Origin: Struthio camelus
Taxonomy: Eukaryota > Chordata > Aves > Struthioniformes > Struthionidae
Assembly: GCF_040807025.1 (NCBI RefSeq)
Contig: NC_090953.1
Location: 22,428,997 to 22,492,996, forward strand
Length of the DNA stretch: 64,000 bases
Reading direction: 5' to 3'
Of this stretch, positions 12,093-24,848 are shown piece after piece (the first letter of the stretch is position 1; each line of letters opens with the position of its first letter). A model generated the notes under the pieces. The model was not told the origin of the DNA. It did no database searches and was given only the letters and a program-made list of their open reading frames with translations. The translations under genes were made by a program, and so were the position numbers.

Positions 12093-13247
12093 CTAGTGCT
12101 GCTGCATGATTCTCACAATGCGATGAAGTGAGTCTATAGTGGCAAATGCCAGGTATTGACAACAAAGCCAGTCTTCGAGAATAACTCCACAGTCGCTGTC
12201 CAAGGACTTCTCTGCAAACTTGATCATCAGCAGTGTCCGTTTGATGTCCAGCCAGTTCTGAAGTACGGCATCCCTCCGGGCTGGGTTGGAAGATGTGCTG
12301 AGAGCATGAAACAAGTCCTCACGTGGACCCCACAGCAAACACTGAAGGATTCCCTTGGCTTCTGATATCAGGATTCTCTCTGAAGGGTTGGGATTCAGCA
12401 GGCAGCTGGCAAGTTGTTGAAGACCTTGAGAGTAGAGGGAACGGCAAGGGATCTTGGGAAGATCAGCACGGGTATACTCCTTCTCCTTCAGCTCTGGATT
12501 CTCATCAAAGGGATTGGGTAAGTGCAGCATTTCATAGATGAGGATGCCAGTCTGGAACTCATCACACTTTTTGTACTGTGTTGCAGTGATGATTTCTGGA
12601 GCCAGGCGGGACTGATCCCGTAGGACCTCAGGATCCACCATATGACTCTTCTGCTTGGCCTGGGAGAAATTGCTCACTATTAACCTGGCCGGGCAAGCAG
12701 TGTTGGGACCGGGCTCCACGGACTCAGAGTTCAGAGGGTTACCGCCTGGTCTGGAATGAACCAGCAGCAGGTTCTCCAACCGCAGATCACAGTGTGTGAT
12801 ATGGTAGGGTTTCAGGTGCTCCAGACCCAAACACAGCTGTAAAAGGAGTAGACAGACCTGCCTCTCATATAAATCTGGGCTTTTTGCATGGCGGGGTGCA
12901 GATTCCCGCACAAAGTCAGCCACTGTTAAGTATGGGACCTCCCGTGTGATGACCACGACACGGCTGCGCTGCTTGCTGATGGTCCCCTGGTTGCTTGAGC
13001 TGTCTTTCTGTGAAGCATCTATACTGGAAGGAGTCTCTCTGTTCTTTTGCTCAGGTTCTTCCTCCTCTTCTTCCTGCTCTTCTTCCACCTCTGATGCATC
13101 GGTATCCTCCCACGGAAGGAGGCGAACTGGCACGTCAGCAAGGAAATGGCCACAGTCCTGTTGGATGTTAAAGTTGATAGCCAGACTCTGCCGGATGGAT
13201 AAGCTGTGATAATACTGCTGGGATTCTTTAGCTTTGCTCTTACAGAT
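12093..13247 (-). CDS. PEAK1: PEAK1, last coding exon: pseudokinase domain and C-terminal helices
   Basis: This exon encodes residues 1367-1750 of the assembled protein and ends with TAG at 12095-12093. The acceptor is a pyrimidine-rich tract ending CCCCCCAG just before 13247, and the phase is 0. The first residues (ICKSKAKESQQYYHSL) continue strand beta-3. A Glu-rich insert follows at about 1419-1431. The pseudo-catalytic loop is HCDLRLEN (H1518, D1520, N1525), and the DFG position is replaced by NFS (1559-1561). An APE motif is at 1582-1584. The C-terminal stretch after about 1695 (QNWLDIKRTLLMIKFAEKSL and following) matches the C-terminal part of the split helical dimerisation (SHED) module of the PEAK family. 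The family scaffolds Src, Shc, Grb2 and Crk signalling at focal adhesions and the actin cytoskeleton, and is generally regarded as catalytically inactive. The reading frame is intact throughout. Confidence 0.97.
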   Translation of the reverse strand: MCKSKAKESQQYYHSLSIRQSLAINFNIQQDCGHFLADVPVRLLPWEDTDASEVEEEQEEEEEEPEQKNRETPSSIDASQKDSSSNQGTISKQRSRVVVITREVPYLTVADFVRESAPRHAKSPDLYERQVCLLLLQLCLGLEHLKPYHITHCDLRLENLLLVHSRPGGNPLNSESVEPGPNTACPARLIVSNFSQAKQKSHMVDPEVLRDQSRLAPEIITATQYKKCDEFQTGILIYEMLHLPNPFDENPELKEKEYTRADLPKIPCRSLYSQGLQQLASCLLNPNPSERILISEAKGILQCLLWGPREDLFHALSTSSNPARRDAVLQNWLDIKRTLLMIKFAEKSLDSDCGVILEDWLCCQYLAFATIDSLHRIVRIMQQH

Positions 13248-14614
13248 CTGGGGGGAAGCAAATAAACAGAACAGACATAACATAAAAACCCTTCATTTGT
13301 AAATGCTATATCCTTTTTTTTTTTAATTTGCACTTTCTTGATGGGCATCCTCATTCTAGCACTAAACACAAATACTGACAAAAGTGTTACTGAATGGACC
13401 TCGGAAGACCATCTTAAGGCACATGAACAATTACTGTTGGATAGGAGCAACTGCATGTCAATAAGCGCAAAGTTGTGTTCCCTGCGCGCATATTACACAA
13501 TGGAAAATACAACTTAATTCAGGCAGGTTGCACTTTCCGTCAGAACAGCAGCCGATGCATGGTAAATTCAGAGTGAAGCTTACTTTACAGTAACTTGTTT
13601 AACCATCGCCTTTTATTTCTTATTCTTCTCTCAGGTTTGTGTGAAGCATCAACAAGATAAAAATAATTGATAGCTATATGAGATGTGAAGAAATCAGTGT
13701 AGAATATTTGAGGATATGATCGATGATTCCCCATAATGGAGTTAGCATGGCTTAACAACTCAAGCCACCTGGCTGCTGAGTTAAGTAAAGGGCTGTGTGC
13801 TTCTGGTCCACTCTACCTGGAAACTGAAATCTATTTGCTGAAGCTACATGAAGCGAACACACTTCACATCTGCAGCGAGGTGAGAGGGAGGGCAAGCAAA
13901 CTCACTGTGACTCAGTGACAAATGGAAACTCATTACAGCACGGTACCTTAATTGCCTTCAATCATCTGTCAAGAGCCTGAGTATATGCTTGTATTTTGCC
14001 CTATATAGCTGTAGCTCATTTCTGTCCAGAAATATCTTGTTGATAGCTAAATTAGCACCATAATTATTGTCCTTATTAATTATTTGCACTGCCAAAACAA
14101 CTGGCAGCTGCAACCTTGTCCCGATAGGCATGGGGCAATCTCTATTACAGTTGCTGTTCTAAGGTGTTTACTGATTAAAATGATGGCCCTGCAAAGACTA
14201 AGGCCATGTTAACCATTGCATGCTAACCTTAGTTCTACTGAATTGGACAAGATTGTTCAGCGAGTGTAAGGTTAAGCGCATGCTTTAATCTTCACAGGGT
14301 TACAGCCTAAGTAATCACTTGGTATAGTGCACCAAGAGGTTTTAACTGCAAAGCTCAGAGGAAGCGAAGATAGGAAGACGCTTCTTTTCAGATGAAGTTA
14401 CAGCTTTTCTTAGCTCATCTCAAAGAAAAGGAAGGTCAGATTAATAAGGCAGAGGAGGTAAGTAAAAGTCAGCACTAGTTCTATACAGTCAAGGAGCCCA
14501 GGTCGTGGACTAGCCCTAAATATAAATGTAAGGTGGCTTCTCTGCCCATTTCTCCCTTTTCTCCTTCTCCTCAGGAACCCACGTAGGGCTGATTATAAAC
14601 TGGCCTTTCACTTG

Positions 14615-14636
14615 AAAAAAAAAGGGGGGGGGGGGG
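14615..14636. repeat. A9G13 homopolymer junction
   Basis: Nine A directly followed by thirteen G on the plus strand. G runs of this length are length-unstable and can form G-quadruplex structures between strands or within one strand. Confidence 0.85.
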
Positions 14637-15171
14637 AGAAAGATGCTTTTTATCGTGTATATGCTTACACAGTTAAGAACTATATAGTTTAATGGGAGAT
14701 TGTCTTTAATGCTTGCTGTTCAGAAAAGTGCATTGTCAGATAATCGTATGCAATTAGACACACACTAAGTGACTGCGTTTTGGTTGTGGTCCTCTCTTTG
14801 ATGTCGAGCATGCTTCCATACTCCACAAGCATTTAAGCCTCTCTAAATATGATATACACTATAGTTTAAGTTGCCTGTTTATCACTGCCATGCACAAACA
14901 AAACAAACTTGAAAAATGCATTTTCTAATCAATTTTACTTAAAAGAGGAAAGTCATCACTTTTTCAGGAAATGCTGATAGTACCACCTTTGTGCAGTGGC
15001 CATGGCCAGTTTACATTTACAAATGTATTTTACACTGTTAGAGGTGAAGTGAGTTAGCAATGGAAAGCAATGCTCTCAAGACTTATAAATGTAAACAGAT
15101 ACAGTAAAAATACAATTATTATACATGAAATGAAAATGTCAACTGACTGTCTTGGAGATGGAAGTCCCTAG

Positions 15172-15200
15172 ATTTAATAAATACTTAAGATTTATTAAAT
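15172..15200. repeat. Perfect 11-bp inverted repeat, 7-nt loop
   Basis: atttaataaat (15172-15182) pairs exactly with atttattaaat (15190-15200); the loop is acttaag. It is pure A/T apart from the loop, and the same words also make an imperfect direct repeat. Confidence 0.7.
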
Positions 15201-16237
15201 ACTTAATACTGCACAGAAGACAGGAGTAGAAGGGTGTTGTATAGACTACCCTGCTAATATGCATCAAATCTGACTGGGAAAACCACTGTATATATAAGGA
15301 CTATGAGAATAGGTTTGTCTTCTGTGTCCTTCAAGTCTACAGCATTTTTCTTGGACAGCCAGCAATGGGCACAATTAATTCCAGCTACAGAAAAGGTTCA
15401 GTATGCCACATGCATGAGCCTAGCAAGACTACTAAACTCTTTTATGTAGGCCATCAAAAAAACTGTTATGATTGTAACTTTCGGTTGTCACTGATCTCAG
15501 CCAAATTTGAAATGGCAACCTAGAGACAAAAGACTGCATGTAAGATTCCCATTATGCCAGGGCAGCCAGTCACCATCACTTAATAGAAAAATTGGAAAGA
15601 CAAAATACTTAAGTGACATGTCTCTTTCTTATTCAAAAGAACTCCTAAATAGCTTTACCGAGATCAAGGGAAAAAACCTCCACTTCAATTTTGTACTACT
15701 GTTGCATGATTAAGGACTTTTAATGTGGTCTGTGCTTCTCTTTTATAATGAGAGCTGAACAAATGCGTTACATGCATTAAAAAAGAAACCTGATTCAGCG
15801 TCCTTCTTTTATGGAGGTGCAGTAAGATGGTGCCTTCCTTTCCAGGCAGTCAAGGGCAAATATCATCACTTCTCTAACAAAATGCTGTGTAACAGCTTTA
15901 GTGTTATCAGTCAGGTCTCATGTAGGTACAGTTCCTCTTCAGCAATAAAAACATTCAGTGACAGGAAAAGATTTATGATGAATAAGACTAAGTTAAGGAA
16001 AGGGACTCCCTTGAATTTACACTCTGCCATTACTAAAGTATGTATAAATTACAGTTTACAATGATCTACACAAACCAAAATTGTATATCATTCCAAGTAA
16101 TCTGGGCTGTTTCGTAATGAAAGTGTATTTATGTATTTAATCCAACTTGTACTTTATTTCTCCCCCTAACCATTGTATGTGGAACGTGCAGAAGATGAGG
16201 AGAGCCAAACCCAGTTCAGTTCAGGCAGAGCGTGCCA

Positions 16238-16264
16238 GCGTATGCACATGCGCGCGTGCACACA
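16238..16264. repeat. 27-nt alternating purine-pyrimidine run (Z-DNA candidate)
   Basis: Every step from 16238 to 16264 alternates purine and pyrimidine, with a CGCGCG core at 16251-16256 flanked by GT/CA steps. This is the classical composition for left-handed DNA under supercoiling. It lies inside an intron. Confidence 0.7.
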
Positions 16265-19200
16265 GAATGAGCTGGAGAACGGAGAATTCGTAGTCATTTC
16301 TCCCAACCAAGAAGTTACACACAGATCTCTGCACAACTTCAAAATGTGATTTCTTGTTTGATAGGTAGCACATAATTCTTGTTTGCTGAGCCTCTTATGA
16401 TGTTAATTTACATAGGAGTATTACACTACAGGAAATAACATCCTGCGCTCATGATCATTCGTCAAATATTAATTATCCTACTTTTATTTTTTAAAATACT
16501 TAAATGGCCTAACCGAAAATATAAACTCATTCTAAAAGATTTTAAAAGTCAAGTTTACTTGCTGATGAGAAAAGTGCAAAAAAGCACTTGCACTTAGCTA
16601 CCGCACACAGAGGATTCCTAAAGCAACCTGCCAGCTAAAAATGATATCCTATCAGGAATATATAACCTGCAGAGTATTTGCTGTCAAACCAATTAATACG
16701 ACTCAATTTGGTGAAGAGAAGGCCTTTTAAAGTGCAAGAAAAGGATTTTTCCTTACCTACAAAAACCCGAAAGCAAAGGATCAAGACTTGCTCCTAGTTT
16801 CTAATTACGGTTCCAGGCAGCCCCTTTTTCCCCTTATACTTTAAAAACGGGCTCTCATATTTATTACTGAAATATCAGTTAAAAAAAAAAAGAGAGAGCG
16901 ATACTAGTGCTTTCTACCTCTCAAAATCAGGCTTGGTTCGCTCTTTCTAGAAAATATCCCCAATCCTATAATTATAATATTACAAAACTACAATTTCATA
17001 GGCCTCTCTGGATGTCCAATCCTACAATTGTCCTTCTGTATCTTGTCCTTTCTCTTTTTTCCTACTATTCAATCCTCTTCAAGTCTCTTCCCACTACAAA
17101 TTAAATTGATTGCCCTTCTCCTAACTGATATTAAAAAATATTGATTCCCATTCTTTTAAATATACTTCTACAGTCTGGAGAAAATGTAACTTTGTTCACC
17201 TCTTCATTGTTTTCTTCCCAAAATTGCTTTCTTCTTTCTTTCATCTTTATTCCTAACCTTCTGCTTCTTGCTGCTCATTTTTAGATTGTCTCATTTATTA
17301 CATCTTTCTAAAGAGTGATGCCCCATAACGAATACAGTATTTAGGTTAAGACCTCTCCAGCATCAAGCAGTACAGCATCCTATATATAGTGATCACTTTA
17401 ACACTTCCCAGTGTTAACAACTGACTCCATTATGATTGTGGATCAGTGTCTGAATCCACAGCAGAGACATACTTCCCCCAATACCAAGAGTTCTTAAATG
17501 AGATTTTATTTCAGACTCATCTCTAACGAGATGAGAAATGAGATGATGAAATGGAGATACTAATTTCATCCCTGCTACAGTGACATTAGATATTATCGTT
17601 ATAACGACAAAACAGAGACTGAAGACTAAAGTGGTATTATAGTTAAAATCAATACTAAAGTGACTGCATTAATAAAAACAGCTTTCCGCTCCTTATTTTG
17701 TTGTGAGAGAAGGTAACTAATAAAGAAAACAATTCTCTAATCCCATAAATGCACAACAGTGATGGCTTTTGGACACGTCTTACTTTTCCATGTTCCAGAC
17801 AGAAAAGCATGTGGGTAGGTGAGCACGCACCTAACATCTACAAAGACAACCGGGGAGCACCTCTGACTCGAGGTGCATTCTCCTCTGCTTGTGTTTTATT
17901 TACAAACAACATAATGGGAGAAGTGAAAAAGGCCGCTGGGTTGTTTGAGGCTGCCTATACAAACTCTCACACCGGCACACCACATCCTCTGCAGCTCACC
18001 AGGGGGAAGGGAAGCAGCACCCGAAAATGGGAGCGTAAAGACAAATTGCACACCTGACTGAATTCATAAAACAGCTCCTAAAAGAGGAGAAACCCGCAAT
18101 AATCTTGTGTCCGTGTAAGTGTCTGATCACTCTTCAAACTTCTGCTCTGAAATAGAGCTGCAGGAGTCCAGATAAATGCCCGTGTTTTAGCTTGCAGAGC
18201 CTGGATTCCCGTTGCACTGGTATTTTACTAGAATGTGGAAAATGTACTGAAAGTAGTGGAGACAAACTAAGTTTCCTTATTGATCTTTTCAAAGTCAGTT
18301 TATAGAATGTAAATTTTGTTTATCTACTTTCACTGTATTATCCAGAATCAGAAAAAATAATGGCTAAGAACAAACCTCTTGTGCTATTTTATCATTCTCA
18401 ATGTTGCATTTTCTACTCAGCACTCTTATTTTATATTGCCGTTTTGCAATAGTCTTTAATACCATTAAAGACTACCATTAAATTAATCTGTTTACATTAA
18501 CGCTCATATTAGCATTAATAATACCTCCAAAATATCATCTGAATGACCATGGATTTAAAATTTTCAGAACAGTTGGGGTTAAGTCATGCAACCAAAGCCT
18601 ACACAGACCTTTTGAAATGATTCAGAGAACAGACGGTGTCCCTGTGTGAAACCCGATGGTCTGTGTAGCGGGTGTTTTGCACCTCCTGTGATGAACTGCT
18701 GAAGGTGTGGATGAAGGTGTGGATTCTTCCCCAATTTGTGACAGGCAACGCTATGCCAAAAGTGAGTAAACAGAGAGTCCAGTTTTCTTGGCAGGATTTT
18801 AAAACTTTTTTCTGTTCCATTGAGCTACGCTATAAAATAGGGAAATCCTGTTGCCTTTTACACAGATAGCATGCTGAATTCCTATTGTTGAGACCAGGAA
18901 AAGAAAAAGATGAAACTACTCTGACCAAAATACCAGCAGAAACTAGGATAAGTCATTTAGCATTTCCTTTAGGCAGCTGAGCTATGAAGATGTAATGGGT
19001 GATAACACCTGAAGGAAAGGGCTTGATCTGGGCTTGGCAAGCCTTATTTCCAATGCTGATAAAGGGCTGATAAAAGCATGAGGTAATGTTGGTTGAAAGC
19101 CCTTCCCTTCCATATGATGCAAGAAAACAATGAGATAAAAGGAGAGAGAGATGAATATGAAGGAACTGAAAGTTTCCATCTCTAGGGTATATTACCTTGT

Positions 19201-19885
19201 ATCTTCAGCAGTGAAACTGCAGGAACCAAACTATGCTTGCATTTATCAGGACAGGCCAAGTTTCTCTATCTCTTGCCATTTTAATTTTCTTTTTTTCCCC
19301 CCCATCTCACAAAGAAGCAAGATTTTAACATTGCAGAGCTCCTGAAAACTGCTCGCCAGTAGCTTTTATTCTTCCATTATGGGTCCAGTCAGCCCACATC
19401 AGCGGACTTCCACTTTACCAGCAGGGAATCGCATTTCCACTCTGTCCTATGCATTTCACAGGGTGTCAATGAACTTAAAGCAAGATGAATATTGTGGGAA
19501 ATGAATTGTAAAGCGATGAAAATGAGAAACACTGAACATCACAAACACTGCACCATCTGTGCTACTTTGCTGTATTACACAAAGGCCCAACTGCAAAAGA
19601 AAATGTGTCAAATTGAAAGCTTGCTAATCCCAAATTGATAGCTTGTTCTTGGCACTACTTTCCTTTCTAAGGAGTCCAGTTGATCTCTGATTGACCTTAT
19701 TTTCTTGATCTGGCCTTGGAGTACAGCTTTGTCTTTTTACCACTGTGCCAAAATACAGAAATCTGCGCTGCTGTGACTGAACTCGGAATGGGTTAAAGGT
19801 TTAATGTATATAACTTCATTTTGATCTGAGGCATGAAGTTCTGGGATGATCTTTGATAACACTTCGGCCAGGGACCTCAGCTAAG

Positions 19886-19970
19886 AAACTGAACTACCAA
19901 AAAAGTAAACTTTGCATGCCCTGACAAACTGAACTACCAAAAAAGTAAACTTTGCATGCCCTGACAAACT
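19886..19970. repeat. 40-bp tandem duplication, 2.1 copies
   Basis: The 40-bp unit at 19886-19925 recurs exactly at 19926-19965, followed by five bases of a third copy. No mismatch is seen between the copies, which suggests a recent duplication. It is intronic and non-coding. Confidence 0.95.
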
Positions 19971-20477
19971 AATCCTAACTAGAAAATAATTGTGAGCTGC
20001 AAGTAGGAAACTGTTAGCAAAATTCAGCCAAGTGTTATTTACATCTAATTTGCTGTATTTTATTCTTGGGACATGAACCTTAGCAGAAATCCTAATGTTT
20101 TACTGCAAGAAGAACTTCTGCTGCCCTGATGAAATCAAAGGGGATTGAAATTTCCAGCTGCTCCTTTTGAGCTCCTGCTGGCACCTTTGCAATTCCTGCA
20201 TATCCCACTTGAACTGCATTGCAGCACATGCCTGGGGCCAGGATACACAGGCTCTAGGCCAGTCTCACCTCTTTTCTTTTCTACATTTGTATTGTTCCAT
20301 GTGGCTTCTGAATTATGATTTCTACGTGTGTACAGTATTGTACAGGAACTGTCTGTGCTGTCTCAGCCTTGAGGGAGTTTGTTGCAGAAAGTGGAAGTAG
20401 TTTCCTCCACGTCACTGACACAGTAATTAATCTTCTGTAACCATTATTCATTCTGAGTAATCATGTCTATTCCTGAC

Positions 20478-20503
20478 TTTTTTTTTTTTTTTTTTTTTTT
20501 TTT
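20478..20503. repeat. T26 homopolymer
   Basis: An uninterrupted run of 26 T in the intron between the last two coding exons. No retroposed body is recognisable next to it. Confidence 0.9.
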
Positions 20504-22714
20504 ACTTAGATTCCTGTTGAATTGCTGCCTTATTCAGTATGTGTAGGGATACTCGGAATTGCACTTGTCCAATCCACTTTACGCTGGTTCTCACTACCGC
20601 TTTTATTTTAGCGTAACCTTTTCACTACATATTTGGAATTACTGATAAGACTGTAGTTTCAAGGGAGTGTACATCCTTGACGTCTCAGATCTACCAATTA
20701 TTTAGAAGATGGTACTGCACTTGTTAGTGAAGGAAAAATACCTCAGGGGCTGGAATTTCAGGAAAACCTTTCTTGTAAGAATACTTCTATTTTTGCATGT
20801 TGGAAAAGCAATTTCAATAACCTTGACTGGGTTTAATGTTTTTGTTTCTAATGTTTGAGTCAAGGTAATTTCCACATGGCCTCCTGCAACTTTTGTGCAA
20901 AGACATTTATTAGTAGATTAGGTGAGAATAAAGCAAGACACATAATATAATGTTATGACGGGAACTGCACAGCTCTATAAGCAATGCTCTTCCCTCTAAT
21001 ATCCAAGTCAAACAGAACAAGTTGTGCTCTACCTCATTCTCCTCCAGATTTATCAGATCACCTTCTTCTGGTGATACCATCTACACAAATGTTCATTCTT
21101 CTAGAATCATTTCAGTAGTAGTCAAACAGTTGCTTAATTTAGCATTGCTTTTGTATTTTTCCTTTTGGAGATCTGGCATTAACATGCACTTTTTGACTAG
21201 TGACTTAAGACCTTTAACATCTTTGGGGGGGTCAATCTCATTTGTTGTCTACAAAGATGTAATGAAAAAAACATTTTTCCTATTATCACATTCTCTCAAA
21301 TCAAATATTAAAATCACCAAATTTAGAAAGAGTTTTAATTGTTAGCCGGTGTTGCTTGGGTATTTTTACTAAACTCAAAAGAGCTGTACAAACTGACACT
21401 GTCAGATGTGGTTCCATGTACACTTTGAAAGTGTATTTTTAAGGCTCCTTCTGCTACTTTCACTTGTTTAATAGTAATAGAAATACCGTATTTTGGATTC
21501 GTTAGAGACACCAGTAATTTTAATCTCACCATTTTTTGACATTCTGTTTTGGGGGCAAGGGGTTTTAAATGACAGTTGTTGGAGATGGATGAATATGTAA
21601 TTTGGCTCACACGTAAGAGAACCATACGAGTAAGCCTGGTGTATTTGTTAAATCTCAATTTACAGCATCTCAACACGTTTCTGTTGAATTATGCAATTAT
21701 AGGAGTTTGTAAAAATCTGATCCTGGACTGAGGTCTTGTAACTCAAAGCCCAACTTAGGGGCAAATGCTAAGACAAAGCTGAAATTCACTAAAATTGAAT
21801 TTAAGGGGAAACAAACAAATGGACAAATCCTAACAGTTTAGAAAATGTTATATAAATCAATACATTAGCACAGAGAATGCAGTAACAAAAACATGCACCA
21901 AAGAAATACGCAGCTAAAGAGAACCCAGCTTAGCTGAAAGCATAACATGTAAGGTAAGTGAAAGAGAGAAAATGAAAAGACAACAGTAATCCATTAAGCC
22001 GGTCCTGCTTGATTTATAAAGAAATCAGAGAACATTTGTATTGAGAGTATGTTCCTATATCACATTAACTGCTAGGGAGGTTATTTTCAAGAATAGCTTT
22101 TCCTCTCATCATGACAGCGCAACAGTCCACTGTGACCTCCAGCTCAATGATAGTTTATGGATTCTTCATTCACTCTAGAAACCATCACCCCTATTACACT
22201 GCAGCAAATTCTGTTAGTCTGTGAACTGATTTCCAAGATAACATCTGTAAGTACAAGAGAAAAAAAAATAGCATATATTTGACCGCGCTAGGTAGCTGTC
22301 CTTTCTTTATGCTGGCTTTGTACAAGAGATCCCTGCTATCCTTTTAAATGCTCCTAAGAAAATAACAGCATAGCTCCTGCCTGTCAGGAAATACTTTAAA
22401 GGCACATCCCACACTGCACAAAGAGAAACCAGATTAGAGATAACCCAAACCTGCATGCATAGAAAAGTACCACTTTGGGTCCCAAAAGTGGCAGTCACTT
22501 TAGCCTGAGGTCTCACGGCTGTCACCATATTCTTTCAATTTCTGAACTATAGCTCATCTGTAGCCAGCTCAGCTATCCCTGTACTGTGGCTCCCTGTGCA
22601 GCGTAAACTGCACAGTAAAGCGCATTTCATCAACGGAGGCATTTTACTCAATATTTAATGTAACTCTTCCTTCTGCAGAGCTGCTAAGCAGTTGCAACGC
22701 ATAAAATAACAAAC

Positions 22715-22731
22715 AGTCTGTCTGACAGACT
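22715..22731. repeat. Perfect 8-bp inverted repeat, 1-nt centre
   Basis: agtctgtc (22715-22722) and gacagact (22724-22731) are exact complements around a single T. Confidence 0.6.
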
Positions 22732-24099
22732 ATTTTTTCGTTCTTATATAAAAAGGAGGACTGAAGAATGTCAGACTACTGATTCTGCAACCAGACCAGA
22801 CTGACAGATATAGAGTATTCATGATCTTATTCATGACCTGGTTCTCAGCTTTTCGTACCAATGGACATGGTATCTACATTACATTTCAAATCTTTTCAAA
22901 AAGAGATCCTGGATGGCTAATAAATAAAGATAAATGCCAAAGAATATAGCTATGTTCACAGATCTGCTTAAAAAGATCTCTCTTCAATTTCAGGAGAACT
23001 TTTGTATCATATCAGCTGCAACAATCTTACCTTTTAGGATTTTATTTCTTTTTCTTAAACAGTCATGTGGGAGAGGCAACAGCATTTTGCTCTTTCATAG
23101 CACCACCCTCAGAGAATTTCAACGTGCTCTACAAGGAATGATGAAGTGGGGCTCACACACCTGTGTTGGGTAATCAATGTTTGCCGTGTGTTAAACTAGG
23201 AGGGTCAGAAGTGCAATGATTTGCTTACAGTCACACCGGAGGGCTGACAAATTATGACTCTTGGTCCACTGTGACTCTTCTCACTATCATCCTACTAGAT
23301 AAGCACTGAGAACCCTAGAGATACAGCACTCAGGAAAAACAAGAGCTTACCTCTATAAACCTCAAATAACACCATCTTGTGAGATAGCTGTCAACTTCTC
23401 ATTAATATATTAACAGTAAATTTCATATATCTTATTTCTTTTATTAGCTTTGCTGAAGAATAAATTAGACAAAAAAAATGTTCTTTTTGTAAAGAGCAAC
23501 AAAACCAACCAATGTTGACAAGCTCCACTCTATAGCACACAAAGCAATGCTGATGGCTAGACAGAGCTTTTGAAAAGCTGGTAATGAATGCTGGTGAAAA
23601 TTTAAGACTTCGTATGAAGATACAGTAGTCTAGAATTTGCATTTAAAATCCATAAATGTGGAAAACTGTGAAATCTTTCTTAATTAAGAGCAATGTTTTA
23701 GTATAATCCATATACAGATGAATGTAAAGATTTTCCTATTGCAAGATTCCAAAAAACTGCCGACAGACTTAATGTTAAAAGTACAGTTGCTTTTTCACTA
23801 TTTCATTAGAAAAAGACAATGGTAGAGTAACTGAGTTTGGCTGATTGTTGTAATCATTTTATAGTTGCCCAAAAAAAAAAAAAAAGGATGAAATTTAAAG
23901 ATCAGATACTAATGCTATACATGGTTCATGAAAGGAAGAGGAGCCTGTATTTTGGAATTTTTACTTTTCACATAGCATTGCAAGCAGCACTTATTTGTAT
24001 TTGTAGGACCTATCCCAGTTGGGTTTGTTGCAAATTACGGTTATTGTTGTTAGGTTTTGTTACTGATGTCTAAGGTTACGTTTTTGAAACCCATCTTAC

Positions 24100-24848
24100 C
24101 TTGACTGCGTAATTGTTGAGAGGATCTTTTGCATAAGAAGCTGTGTAGTAAACAGCATCACCTGCCTCACAGCATGGCTTGTCACTGGTTAGCCTGAAAT
24201 CCGACCAGCTGTCCACCCCGAATCGCAACTGGTCTTTTTGTCCAGCCATGAACAAGTCTTCACATTTCAGTGCCAGCTTCTTCAGTGAGTCAGTGTGAAG
24301 ACTTCGGATTTTACCTACCACCTCTTCTCGGTTTTCAATTCCTCGATAAAGTGCTTGCCTTTGTGGCTTCTGGACGCCCTTGCCCTGCTTAGTCTGAGAG
24401 AGGTGTCTCCCTGTTAGAGACTCCATGCTGTTGGAACACCTGTCCTTAATACTGATAGTGGTTAGGCTGGAAACACTGTTAGTTGCTGAGGTGGTTGCTC
24501 TTAATTTGTCTGTAGGCCTGTCCAAGGAGTCTCCTGACTCGTTGTCCAGGACCTTGAGCTCCAAGCTGACCGATGAGCAAGCACTGCTCGCTTCCCAGTT
24601 GGTGTCAATGTCATAGGTGGGATTGGCCACGATGCACAGACTGTTCTCCAGAGCCTGCTTCTGGAGGTCTCTGGGAGTTGGCTCTGTGTTAGCTCTCAAA
24701 ATGGTTTTCTTTGGCAGTGGAGGTGGTGTTGGCTGTAAGTTGTTCATCGTCTCCTGGTCTACTAGTCCTCCAAAGGCAATGGCATCATCCAAAGCTCCCT
24801 TTGGTTGCCTTGGCTGTTTTGGAGGTATCATGGCTGCTCTGGACTGGC
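24100..24848 (-). CDS. PEAK1: PEAK1 coding exon: Crk-binding and NPTY motifs, start of the SHED/pseudokinase module
   Basis: This exon encodes residues 1117 (split codon) to 1366. The acceptor is a T-rich tract ending ACACAG before 24848 and the donor is AAG|GTAAGA after 24100. 1 nt from the previous exon plus 749 nt gives 250 codons. Visible motifs are a PPPLPKK stretch (1158-1164) that fits the Crk SH3 consensus PxLPxK, and NPTY (1192-1195), the Shc PTB-type site, equivalent to the known mammalian phosphotyrosine. An amphipathic helical segment at about 1280-1316 (from RQALYRGIENREE to KCEDLF) corresponds to the N-terminal part of the SHED module. From about 1340 the degenerate nucleotide loop (CCEAGDAVYYTASY) leads to AVK, whose lysine 1366 is the last codon of the exon. 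The downstream neighbour exon continues in phase 0. Confidence 0.97.

Larger units (their letters stand above)
13248..24099 (-). other. PEAK1: PEAK1 intron (phase 0), 10.85 kb
   Basis: The donor is AAG|GTAAGA at 24100/24099 and the acceptor AG is at 13249-13248. The intron splits strand beta-3 right after the conserved lysine codon. Inside I see no gene: it holds an A9G13 run (14615-14636), an 11-bp perfect inverted repeat (15172-15200), a 27-nt purine-pyrimidine alternation (16238-16264), a 40-bp tandem duplication (19886-19970), a T26 run (20478-20503) and an 8-bp inverted repeat (22715-22731). The rest is unremarkable AT-rich sequence. Confidence 0.9.
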
